64,000 nt of DNA from Haliclona indistincta (taxonomy: Eukaryota; Porifera; Demospongiae; Haplosclerida; Chalinidae): assembly GCA_964017065.1 (NCBI GenBank), contig OZ024789.1, positions 8,880,703 to 8,944,702 on the forward strand. The letters are read 5' to 3'. Both the position numbers and the translations under genes were made by a program. This document shows positions 20,098 through 33,620 of the stretch, piece by piece. The first letter of the stretch is position 1; each line of letters opens with the position of its first letter. The notes beneath the pieces are model-generated. The model was not told where the DNA came from, ran no database searches, and was given only the letters and a program-made list of their open reading frames with translations.

Positions 20098-20938
20098 TGT
20101 ATGCAGCTAGTTTACAGAGATTTTAAGTTTATAATTATTATGACAAATTATTGTTCTAAACTTATACTTATCTTAGCTGGTACAGTTTCTTGGTTTATCA
20201 AGCTGACATCCATCTTATAAGTAAAATGATACAACTTGAACTTCTTTCTGGTGGGCAATATGTTTTTATTAAACTACTTGCCAAGTTGTAATGTAACAGT
20301 TTGGTAGTCGCTTGATCCAGCATCAGAGTACTCTGGGGCTAGACAAATTTTTTCTATTCATGACACTTAGCTTGAGTTAGATCTCGCTAATGTGTTTGTG
20401 TTTATGTGTTTGCTGAAACCTTAATAATTATTATGCTTTTGATCATCATAGACTGCAATTTTATTGGACCTTGCGATCATGCAATCATTTCAGGTGCATG
20501 CTCCTACTTATGCACATATAGACTAGTGCAGAATGCAGAGCTACACTTTATTTGTAGTAAAGGTACTTTTGATCAGGAGGGAACTAAAGTCCGCTGCACA
20601 GCACGTATTAATGTGTGAGAGTGTGTGTGTCAGATTTTGAATCAGAGTATGCGTTTATGAGCTGAGTTGATGAACCTAGCAAGATTGCGCAATGATCATG
20701 ACATGATCACTACTAATCAGTTGTGTGGGTGGTAGCAGTCACACTCATTAGCGAAAACCAGTAGCACAGCCACACCCTTATACCAGTAGCACGAAAGGAC
20801 ATACAGTTTGAATTTGAAAGGAAACATTGGAATATAAATAATGACTTAATTGATATAATATTATGTTTGCTAAGTGCAACCAACAAAATTCACTCTACAT
20901 GGGGTCTCTTGAGGGTGGCCACGCTGCCAAACGCCAAG
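20098..20938. other. A3 3' flank
   Basis: Paralogous to the flanks of A2 and A4, including the small open frame at 20406-20618 and a single unit of the 37-bp minisatellite near 20768. No independent gene is supported. Confidence 0.5.
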
Positions 20939-21045
20939 TTACTTCTTTTTAGCCTTGAAGACTAGTCCTGACTTTGCCTTACTCTGGTAGCTGCTCTCCT
21001 CACTGATATAGTTAGAGCGCTGTACAGCATGTGTCTGCATTCTGT

Positions 21046-21130
<85 letters not shown>

Positions 21131-21536
21131 GAGAGTAAGGATCAAGCATTAACTACTATCATGTGTACCATGTGTACTGTAGTTACATTTTCGTTAAAAC
21201 TCACTTGCTCATCATGTAGTGAGCTCCGTGTGACTTGTATCTCTGCTGTGAGCTCATGGCTTCTTTAGAGGACCTGATGTCTGACAGTAGGCCCTGACAG
21301 TACTCCTCTTGAGCTGACACTGAGCCAGCTACACGATCAGACATTGCTGTGAGTGCTGCAGTAGCTTCAGCAAACTTAGCTAAAGATGTAAGAAAGGATC
21401 AACAATCTGGATAATAAGATGCTTTGCTTACATTGTTCAGCTAGCTGTTTGGCTCCTTTCAATGCATTTGAAGCCATTATACGATTCCTTTGCATGTCAA
21501 GTTTACTGTTTGGTGGACCAGGCTCAGCATCTGTGT

Positions 21537-21573
<37 letters not shown>

Positions 21574-23112
21574 TTAGCAGGTGAGTGAGCGTTTGAGCGA
21601 GTAAGTTGAGTGAGTGAGTGAGTGAGTGAGTGAGCTCGGTCAGTGGTCACCTGTTCTTTCTAGTGTCAGTACAGCAGAGACATTGTCCAGGGAAGACGTG
21701 ATGACATTGAAATAACTGAGGGTTGCTGTGACAACAGGCTCAGAGCAGGGAGCGGAGACAGCAGGTGCTTGTATCTCCAGTAGAACATCTCTCCCTTCCT
21801 TAGACTGCAGATCACCCATAGTGACTTCACATCTGATAAAGAACAATCATAAAAAGATTAAACTTAAAAATAATTAGAACTGCTTGATGTAGCTACTGTG
21901 CAGTTGGTTGAAACAGAAAGATTTGAATTCTCTCACTTTTTGTCAGGTGTCTTCCAAGTCCTGGGTCGAGCTGTGTGTACACCAGAAATAGTGTTGTTCC
22001 CTGTTGCTTCAAATGTGAGAGTGATGTTCTGACCAACCACACTCAACAAACCACCGAGACAGTCGGCAAATGACTCTGGAATCTGAAAGTAGACAGATAT
22101 TAGGCATCTGTTGATAATCAGAAATTAACAAAAATAACTAGAGCTAATCTTCTTTCTCCTTTGATTTCTTTCTCTCTGAGCCATTTTGTACCATGCCTTC
22201 TTACTCACCTTCTCTGTTGAGTCAATGTAATAGTAGACTCCTCCTCCAGTGGTGGAAATAGCTTCCAGCATTTCAGCATCATGATCAGAGCCGAACCCGA
22301 ATGTGTAAACAGTTCCATCAAATGGCTGCACATCATGCTTTGAAAAATCTTAAAACTACTCTGCGAAAGTGAGAAAGCTGCTTTAAAAAGACAAGCAAAA
22401 TAACAAAATAGGGTTAACTGTAAAACATTTTATGTCATGTGTATGGTCCTGTGCACATCAGTGTGTATACTGCATGAGCTTGCAGCTAGTTAGCATTGCA
22501 GATATTGTAAAAGGATAATATTATGTGCAACATACTGTTCAGATTAGTGGATTAGAGAAAACATGCAGATTTTCAAACAAGTAAATATTCACCGCTATTG
22601 TTTTGTGGATTCAAATTACTAGAGTCAGATTTGTATTTATCATGGAAGCTAATAATTTTATTTTGTGACTGCATTTGAAAACAGCGGACATTCTACTCAA
22701 TATGTTTCACAGTCTTACTGGATTTCTTGGTGGAGGGTCAAGTATTTTTCTCATCGCATCTAAAATCAAGCCGCATTTAGTGACCATGATTAGCATGACC
22801 ATCAGTGAGCAGCAAGACAGAGCACACTTTATTTAGCCTTGTGCCCTTTTCTGTTAGCAATTGTCGTCATACCTGGCCGGTCAAAGAAAAAAGTGAATAC
22901 TATTTCATGGAAAGTAAAGTTGTCTCTTGCATTTTATAACCTACAAGATCATTTTACTGTAGAATACAGCGCAGCTGACTTATATAAAGAACAGTTGTAC
23001 TGTTTGGTCCCTAGCTAGCTAGTTGCTGAGTCAAAATTTTGAAATCATTTTGCACGGTTGCAAACTTTTTAAATTTTTATTTTGACCCCTGCTCAGGGAC
23101 AATCATAAACCC
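20939..23112 (-). pseudogene. V3: vWA gene copy truncated in exon 2
   Basis: Minus-strand copy holding exons 9 (about 21048-20939), 8 (about 21388-21209), 7 (about 21535-21437), 6 (about 21835-21648), 5 (about 22086-21945) and 4 (about 22331-22216), all with splice borders. A damaged exon 3 (about 22873-22727) contains small indels, including an extra TTTA near 22830. Similarity stops near 23112 inside exon 2 (CTACTTTCAAGC then unrelated sequence). The first exon with the metal-binding Ser/Asp motif is missing. The C-terminal exons are well preserved, so a transcript is conceivable, but no start codon context is visible. Confidence 0.8.
21047..21127. repeat. (GA)n microsatellite at V3 last-exon acceptor
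   Basis: About 80 bp of GA repeats. On the minus strand it is the pyrimidine tract immediately before CCACAG of the last exon. Confidence 0.93.
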
Positions 23113-23351
23113 CTACTTTCAAGCGCACCAATCAGTTGCATGGGTACTGGCAGCCACACCCTCCTACCAGTAGTGCAAAAGGAACTACAGTCTGAATTTG
23201 AAAGAAACATTGGAATTATAATAAAAAATTAATAATAATAATGACTTGATATACTTTTTTTATTATGTTTGCTAAGTGTAACCAACAAAATTCACTCTAC
23301 ATGGGGTCTCTTGATGGTGTACATGCGGTGGTCATGCTGCCAAACGCCAAG
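23113..23351. other. Junction between vWA copies V3 and V4
   Basis: Begins where V3 breaks in exon 2 and continues with sequence resembling the distal 3' flank of the ankyrin genes (AGCCACACCC, then the shared vWA 3' flank ATTCACTCTACATGGGG). The same junction type recurs between V5 and V6 (30345-30571), so the V3-V4 and V5-V6 pairs share a duplication history. Confidence 0.6.
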
Positions 23352-23459
23352 TTACTTCTTTTTGGCCTTGAAGACTAGTCCTGACTTCATCTTACTCTGG
23401 TAGCTACTCTCCTCACTGACATAGTTAGAGCGCTGTACAGCATGTGTCTGCATTCTGCG

Positions 23460-23490
<31 letters not shown>

Positions 23491-23541
23491 GGAGAGAGGG
23501 AGAGAGGGAGAGAGGGAGAGAGGGAGAGAGGGAGAGAGAGA

Positions 23542-23636
<95 letters not shown>

Positions 23637-25400
23637 TCAAGCATTAACTACTATCATGTCTACCATGTGTACTGTAGTTACATTTTCGTTAAAACTCACT
23701 TGCTCATCATGTAGTGAGCTCCGTGTGACTTGTATCGCTGCTGTGAGCTCATTGCTTCCTTAGAGGACCTGATGTCTGACAGTAGACCCTGACAGTACTC
23801 CTCTTGAGCTGACACTGAGCCAGCTACACGATCAGACATTGCTGTGAGTGCTGCAGTAGCTTCAGCAAACTTAGCTATAGATGTAAGAGAAGATCAACCA
23901 TCTGGATAATAGGATGCTTTGCTTACATTGTTCAGCTAGTTGTCTGGCTTCTTTCAATGCATTTGAAGCCATTATACGATTCCTTTGCATGTCAAGCTTA
24001 CTGTTTGGTGGACCAGGCTCAGCATCTGTGTTAGAGAGAAAGATGATTAGCAGGTGAGTGAGTGATTTTGCGAGTTGAGTGAGCTCAGTCAGTGGTCACC
24101 TGTTCTTTCTAGTGTCAGTACAGCAGAGACTTTGTCCAGGGAAGACGTGATGACATTAAAATAACAGAGGGTTGCTGTGACAACAGGCTCAGAGCAGGGG
24201 GTGGAGACAGCAGGTGCTTGTATCTCTAGTAGAACATCTCTCCCTTCCTCAGACTGCAGATCACCCATAGTGACTTCACATCTGACAAAGGACAATCATA
24301 ATAAGATAAAAATTAGAACAACATGATGTAGCTACTGTGCAGTTGGTTGAAACAGAAAGATTTGACATTCTCTTACTTTTTGTCAGGTGTCTTCCAAGTC
24401 CTGGGCCGTGCCGTGTGTACACCAGAAATAGTGCTATTCCCTGTCGCTTCAAATGTGAGAGTGAGGTTCTGACCAACCACACTCAACAAACCACCGAGAC
24501 AGTCGGCAAATGACTCTGGAATCTGAAGGTATGGCATTTGTTAATTGGTAATCAGAAGACAACAAATGACTAGAGCTAATCTTCTCTCTCCTTTGATCTC
24601 TTTCTCTCTTTTACCATTCCTTCATACTCACCTTCTCTGTTGAGTCAATGTAATAGTAGACTCCTCCTCCAGTCGTTGAAATAGCTTCCAGCATATTAGC
24701 ATCATGATCAGAGCGAAACCCAAATGTGTAAACAGTTCCATCAAAAATGGCTGCACATCATGCTTTGTAAACTCTTACAGCTACTCTGTGAAAGTGAGAA
24801 AGCAGCATTAAAACAGTATCAATCAAAATAGGGTTTACTGCAAAACGTTTTATCATGTCATGTGTATGGTCCTGTGCACATCAGTGTGTATACTGCATGA
24901 GCTTGCAGCTAGTACGTATATCACAGGTACAAGTAGGTATTGTAAAGGATATTATTGTGTGCAACACATACTGTTCGGATTAGTGGATTAGAGAAAACAT
25001 GCAGATTTTCAAATATTAAGTAAAATCTGCTAATTTTTTGTGCATGGATTCAAATTCCTAGAGTCAAAATAAGTATTGTCTTTATCATGTAAAAAGTAAA
25101 AAAGTGTAAATAAAAAACTGATAAGTGTATGGATTATCCCTACTTATCATTGCCGATCGACAATCAATAGAAGCTAATGTTGAGACTGGTATTTGAAAAC
25201 AGCGGAACTTCTACTCAATAATGTTTCATAGTCTAAGTTACTGGATTTCATTTTGGGGGTCAAGTATTTTTCTTATCTCATCTAAATTCAAGTCGCATTT
25301 AGTGACTCCCTCATTAGCCAGACCATCAGTGAGCAGCAGTACAGAGCACACTATAGCCTTGTCCCCTCTTCTGTTAGCAATTATCGTCATACCTGGCTGG
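23352..25400 (-). pseudogene. V4: vWA gene copy lacking exons 1 and 2
   Basis: Minus-strand copy with exon 9 (about 23457-23352), exon 8 (about 23885-23699), exon 7 (about 24025-23930), exon 6 (about 24283-24097), exon 5 (about 24522-24380), exon 4 (about 24750-24635) and a damaged exon 3 (about 25395-25245). Exon 4 shows an extra A run (TCAAAAATGG) against the other copies. No exon 1 or 2. It is adjacent to the A4 promoter region, so its 5' part was probably replaced by the ankyrin module. Confidence 0.78.
23460..23631. repeat. (GA)n / (GAGAGGGA)n microsatellite at V4 last-exon acceptor
   Basis: About 170 bp of GA repeats with several GAGAGGGA units at the left. Same position relative to the last exon as in V1, V3 and V6. 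Confidence 0.93.
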
Positions 25401-25851
25401 TCAAAAAAGTGAATAATATGGTGAATATTAAGTGAATACTATTTCATGGAAGTAAATTGTCTCTTGCATTTTATAACCTACAACTTGAAATCATTTCATT
25501 GTAGAATACAGCGCAGCTGACTTTTACAAGGAACGATTGTACTGTTTGGTCCCTAGCATTTCAGTAACTACTTTGTGAAAAGCTAGCCTGCTACCAACAG
25601 ATTCAAAGATAGTGAGGTGTTTCTAACACTGTCGAACTACCTATACCTAGACTTACTTTGGGTACGTTAGACCATGTACTGTACAGCATGTGTTGTGCAT
25701 AGTGAGAGAGACATAATAATTATTGTTGACAATAGGGCTATAAATACTGTAATGATATTCATAGCACTTTGTTCAAGCATTTTGATAGGTCAGTTACAGA
25801 AGGCGTGGCTCATTATTAGCATCGACCTGTCAAAGGGCGAGGCCTGGGGAC

Positions 25852-28221
25852 ATGTCGTCGAAGAGCGAAGCAAAGAGTCTTGAAACTAGCCTTCTCGTGC
25901 GAGAGCTGAAGGATGTGGAATGGGACACACTCGGGACGTACCTGGGACTCAGCCAAGGCGAGATAAGAGAGATCGAACGCGATCACCAGAACACAGGGCG
26001 GAGGAGAATAGTGATGTTTGAAAAGTGGTTAAGCAAAGAAGAGAATCCTTCCTGGGAGAAGATGATTTCTGCCTTGAAGGACATGGATGAAAATAGCCTG
26101 GCGAGTAAGCTGAGAAAGAAGTACTTGTACCAGCAGGAACCCCAAGACGCCAAGAGTCAGACCCCGGCTGACCAAACGCCAACAGGAGAGAGTGTGGTTT
26201 TGAAAGTCGACAGGCAAGACGAGGTCGCTAGAGAGCTGGAGAGACTAGAGACAAAACATTTCCGATTAGTATTGAATGCACAGAAGGCAATGGTAGAAGC
26301 AAATCTTTCAGTGATGGAACTGGAGACATTCTCCAAGTACTACTTCAACGACTCGGTCGAAGTGACAACAGTGAAAGAGCTGTTTGAAATCATAAAACCA
26401 TTCTGTTTTCTGGACTATTCTCTACTTGAAAAGGCTATTGAAGTACTCATTGATCCAGCTCATAGAGTAGTTAGTGATCTCAGTGAATATGTTGAGCAAC
26501 TGAAAAACTTCAAAGAATCCACGACCTTGAGAGATTTCATGCAAACCATCGAAACAGCACAGAAATCGCTAACCACAGAAGAGGGAACTGGAGCAGCATG
26601 CACAGTCACCATCCGACTTGTCGGTGGTTGGCTAACAAAGACAATGGATGACTTGGACAAGCTACTGAAGGAGATATTTCAAGACAAGAGCTCGGTACTG
26701 GCTCACATCAGAATAATCAAAGGATCAATCATTGTGACATACCTCGCTCCACAATCAGAGACTGATTCACTCATCAAGCTTGCTGAAACAAAGCTCTCAT
26801 TCATGCCCCAGGTTGGTGTGTGTGGACTACACATCGGACCGAGAATAATCATCAGTGGAGAAATAGACAATTTCTCATTTGAATCTTCTCTCATTATAGC
26901 AGTTGTGAATGATAGTATCAATCTACTGACCTTCCTAATCAATATCAACACTAGTCCTGATGCTACTAATGATCGAGGAGTGACTGCTTTGCTGTATGGT
27001 AGTTATTATGGTCGAGAAAAAGCTGTTAGTATTCTTATTCAAGCCAATGCCAATCCTGATCTTCTGAGAGGGAGTGGTGCTACACCTCTTTTCATAGCAG
27101 CACAGAATGGGCACTCTGACATTGTTAGTATTCTTCTTCAAGCAAATGCCAATCTTAACCTTCAGAAAGATGATGGTGCTACACCTCTTTTCATAGCAGC
27201 ACATAATGGGCACTCTGACATTGTTAGTATTCTTCTTCAAGCAAATGCCAATCTTAACCTTCAGAAAGATGATGGTGCTACACCTCTTTTCATAGCAGCA
27301 CAGAATGGGCACTCTGACATTGTTAGTATTCTTCTTCAAGCAAATGCCAATCTTAACCTTCAGTGTGATGGTGCTACACCTCTTTTCATAGCAGCACAGA
27401 AAGGGCACTCTGACATTGTTAGTATTCTTCTTCAAGCAAATGCCAATCCTAATCTTCAGAGAGAGAGTGGTGCTACACCTCTTTTCATGGCAGCACAGAA
27501 TGGTCACTCTGACATTGTTAGTATTCTTCTTCAAGCCAATGCCAATCCTAATCTTCAGAGAGAGAGTGGTGCTACACCTCTTTTCATGGCAGCACAGGAT
27601 GGGCACTCTGACATTGTTAGTATTCTTCTTCAAGCAAATGCCAATCCTAATCTTCAGAGAGAGAGTGGTGCTACACCTCTTTTCATGGCAGCACAGGATG
27701 GGCACTCTGACATTGTTAGTATTCTTCTTCAAGCAAATGCCAATCCTAACTTTCAGTGTGATGGTGGTGCTACACCTCTTATGGTAGCATGCTACCATTT
27801 GCACCCTAAAATTGTTCAGCTACTATTGTCAAGCAAAGCTGATCCTAATCTACAACACTCTAATGGTTCAACTGCTCTTATGTCTGCTTGTCGTGTTGGA
27901 TGCTTGGACTCTACTGAGCTGCTCTTGATGTCTGGTGCTGACCCCAGCATAGTGGGACCAGAAGGACTAACTGCTCTTGACGTGGCAGCTTCTTCAGGTC
28001 ATGATGACATTGTTGACTTGATTCAGGCAGTACAACTCAGTCAGTCCTCAACCACCTCACCTGCTCTCACAGCTACCGAGATTTCATCTAGCGTAGACAA
28101 CAAGACTATGGCAATTCTTAACAAGGCTATGGAGGACATGCTTGTTGCCAAAGCAGAGTCTTATATTTCCACCTATTACAAAAAATTCAAGAGAACTCTT
28201 CCATCAAAATATGACACTTAA
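25852..28221 (+). CDS. A4: Death-domain ankyrin-repeat protein, 789 aa
   Basis: Intronless paralogue with a complete N-terminal Death domain (start MSSKSEAKSLET), helical region with a small insertion (YFNDSVEVTTVKE), GSIIVTYLAPQSE region, about 11 ankyrin repeats and a shortened tail that stops after SKYDT, lacking the EDVQTII end seen in A1 to A3. Seven central repeats (3-9) are near identical. One (near 27351-27385) is one codon short (NLQCDGATP), so its loop differs from the 33-residue rule. It lies head-to-tail after A3 with two truncated vWA copies between, and tail-to-tail with V5. A TATA-like box stands at 25739-25746. Likely cytoplasmic signalling adaptor or sensor; ligand unknown. 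Confidence 0.92.
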   Translation: MSSKSEAKSLETSLLVRELKDVEWDTLGTYLGLSQGEIREIERDHQNTGRRRIVMFEKWLSKEENPSWEKMISALKDMDENSLASKLRKKYLYQQEPQDAKSQTPADQTPTGESVVLKVDRQDEVARELERLETKHFRLVLNAQKAMVEANLSVMELETFSKYYFNDSVEVTTVKELFEIIKPFCFLDYSLLEKAIEVLIDPAHRVVSDLSEYVEQLKNFKESTTLRDFMQTIETAQKSLTTEEGTGAACTVTIRLVGGWLTKTMDDLDKLLKEIFQDKSSVLAHIRIIKGSIIVTYLAPQSETDSLIKLAETKLSFMPQVGVCGLHIGPRIIISGEIDNFSFESSLIIAVVNDSINLLTFLININTSPDATNDRGVTALLYGSYYGREKAVSILIQANANPDLLRGSGATPLFIAAQNGHSDIVSILLQANANLNLQKDDGATPLFIAAHNGHSDIVSILLQANANLNLQKDDGATPLFIAAQNGHSDIVSILLQANANLNLQCDGATPLFIAAQKGHSDIVSILLQANANPNLQRESGATPLFMAAQNGHSDIVSILLQANANPNLQRESGATPLFMAAQDGHSDIVSILLQANANPNLQRESGATPLFMAAQDGHSDIVSILLQANANPNFQCDGGATPLMVACYHLHPKIVQLLLSSKADPNLQHSNGSTALMSACRVGCLDSTELLLMSGADPSIVGPEGLTALDVAASSGHDDIVDLIQAVQLSQSSTTSPALTATEISSSVDNKTMAILNKAMEDMLVAKAESYISTYYKKFKRTLPSKYDT

Positions 28222-29005
28222 AACAGTATATAGCTGGTACAGTTTCTTGGTTTATCAAGCTGTCATCCATCTTGTAACTAAATGGAATCAAGACATTCAA
28301 CTTATTTCTGGCTGGTGGGCAATATGTTTTTATTAAACTACTTGTCAAGTTGTAATGTATTGCAGTTTGGTGGTCACTTGATCCAGCATCAGAGTACTCT
28401 GGGGCTAGACAATTTTTCTATTCATGACACTTGAGTTAGATCTCACTAGTGTGTATGAATTAAAAGTGTTCATGTGTTTGCTGAAACCTTAATAATTATT
28501 ATGCTTTTGATCATCATAGACTGCAATTTTATTGAACCTTGCGATCATGCAATCATTTCAGGTGTATGCTCCTACTTATGCACATATAGACTAGTGCAGA
28601 ATGCAGAGCTACACTTTATTTGTAGTAAAGGTACTTTTGATCAGGAGAGAACTAAAGTCTGCTGCACAGCACGTATTAATGTGTGAGTGTGTGTGTCAGA
28701 TTTTGAATCAGAGTATGTTTTTCAACTGAGTTGATGAACCTAGCAAGATTGCGCAATGATCATGACATGATCACTACTAATCAGTTGTGTGGGTGGTAGC
28801 AGTCACACCCATTAGTGAAAACCAGTAGCGCAGCCACACCCATATACCAGTAGCGCAAAAGGACATCAGTCGAAAAGAAACATTGGTATATATATAAAAA
28901 ATAATAATGGCTTGATATATGTTTGCTAAGTGCAACCAACAAAATTCACTCTACATGGGGTCTCTTGAGGGTGTACATGCGGTGGTCATGCTGCCAAACG
29001 CCAAG
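28222..29005. other. A4 3' flank
   Basis: Paralogous to 15026-15770 and 20098-20938. It has the small open frame at 28474-28686 and one unit of the 37-bp repeat. No gene called. Confidence 0.5.
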
Positions 29006-30345
29006 TTACTTCTTCTTTTTAGCCTTAAAGACTAGTCCTGACTTCGCCTTACTCTGGTAGCTGCTCTCCTCACTGACATAGTTAGAGCTTGTACTGCATG
29101 TGTCTGCATTCTGTGGAGAGAGAGAGAGAGAGAGAGAGATGATTAGCAGGTGAGTGAGTGATTTTGTGAGTTGAGTGAGTGAGCTAGGTCAGTGGTCACC
29201 TGTTCTTTCTAGTGTTAGTACAGTAGAGACTTTGTCCAGCGAAGACGTGATGACATTAGAATAACTGAGGGTTGCTGTGACAAACCACCGAGACAGTCGG
29301 GAAATGACTCTGGAATCGGAAGGTATGGCATTTGTTAATCGGTAATCATAAGACAACAAATACTAGAGCTAATCTTCTTTCTCCTTGAACTCTTTCTCTC
29401 TGAGTCATTTTACCATCCCTTCTTACTCACCTTCTCTGTTGAGTCAATGTAATAGTAGACTATTTCCTCCAGTGGTTGAAATAGCTTTCAGCATTTTAGC
29501 ATCATGATCAGAGCCGAACCCGAATGTGTAAACAGTTCCATCAAATGGCTGCACATCATGCTTGGAAAAAATCTTAAAACTACTCAGCGAAAGTGAGAAA
29601 GCTGCTTTAAAAAGACAAGCAAAATAACAAAATAGGGTTTACTGCAAAACATTTTATGTCATGTGTGCACGTCCTGGGCACATCAGTGTATATACTGCAT
29701 GAGCTTGCAGCTAGTTAGCATCGCAGATATTGTAAAAGGATAATATTATGTGCAACATACTGTTCAGATTAGTGGATTAGAGAAAACATGCAGATTTTCA
29801 AACAAGTAAATATTCACTGCTATTGTTTTGTGGGTTCAAATTACTAGAGTCAGATTTGTATTTATCATGGAAGCTAATAAGTTTATTTTGTGACTGCATT
29901 TGAAAACAGTGGACATTCTACTCAATATGTTTCACAGTCTTACTGGATTTCTTGGTGGAGGGTCAAGTATTTTTCTCATCTCATCTAAAATCAAGTTGCA
30001 TTTAGTGACCATGATTAGCATGACCATCAGTGAGCAGCAAGACAGAGCACACTTTAGCCTTGTGCCCTTTTCTGTTAGCAATTGTCGTCATACCTGGTCG
30101 GTCAAAGAAAAAGGTGAATACTATTTCATGGAAGTAAATTGTTTCTTGCATTTTATAACCTACAAGATCATTTTACTGTAGAATACAGTGCAGCTGACTT
30201 ATATAAAGAACAGTTGTACTGTTTGGTCCCTAGCTAGCTAGTTGCTGAGTCAAATTTTGAAATCATTTTTGCACGGTTGCAAACTTCTTAAATTTTTATT
30301 TTGACCCCAGCTCAGGGACAATCATAAACCCCTACTTTCAAGCGC
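29006..30345 (-). pseudogene. V5: heavily deleted vWA gene copy
   Basis: Last exon (about 29114-29006, ending FKAKKKK then stop) is followed by a short (GA)n (29116-29139) that passes directly into the exon 6 flank, so exons 7 and 8 are gone, as in V2. Exon 6 is fused to exon 5 by a second deletion at the short match GACAA/CAACAAACC near 29279-29284. Exon 4 (about 29552-29437) and a damaged exon 3 (about 30090-29935) follow, and the copy ends near 30345 in a broken exon 2, at the same place as V3. Clearly non-functional. Confidence 0.82.
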
Positions 30346-30571
30346 ACCGATCAGTTGCGTGGGTACTGGCAGCCACACTCTCCTACCAGTAGTGCGAAAG
30401 GAAATACAGTCTGAATTTGAAAGAAACATTGGAATTATAATAAAAAATTAATAATAATAATGACTTGATATACTTTTTTTTATTATGTTTGCTAAGTGCA
30501 ACCAACAAAATTCACTCTACATGGGGTCTCTTGAAGGTGTACATGCGGTGGTCACGCTGCCAAACGCCAAG

Positions 30572-33403
<2,832 letters not shown>

Positions 33404-33620
33404 CTTGAATATACAGTGCTTTGTGACTGGAATGAGCAATGGCGTCTTCCAGGTCCTTTTATAAAGCACAGTAACCTGCGCAGTCACCTTCTCTGAAAGG
33501 ACTGAGTTACTATTAATAGTAACAAAGCTTTACATCATCAAGAGCTAGAAATAGCCTAAAAATTAAATGTAATTGCGTGGGTGGTCCACCTAACAGCCAC
33601 GCCCTCCTTCAGTCCCCAAG
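33404..33620. promoter_or_regulatory. Divergent promoter region, V6 and UTP23
   Basis: A 217-bp space between two start codons that face away from each other. It must hold both promoters or share one. No TATA box is obvious on either side. Confidence 0.5.
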
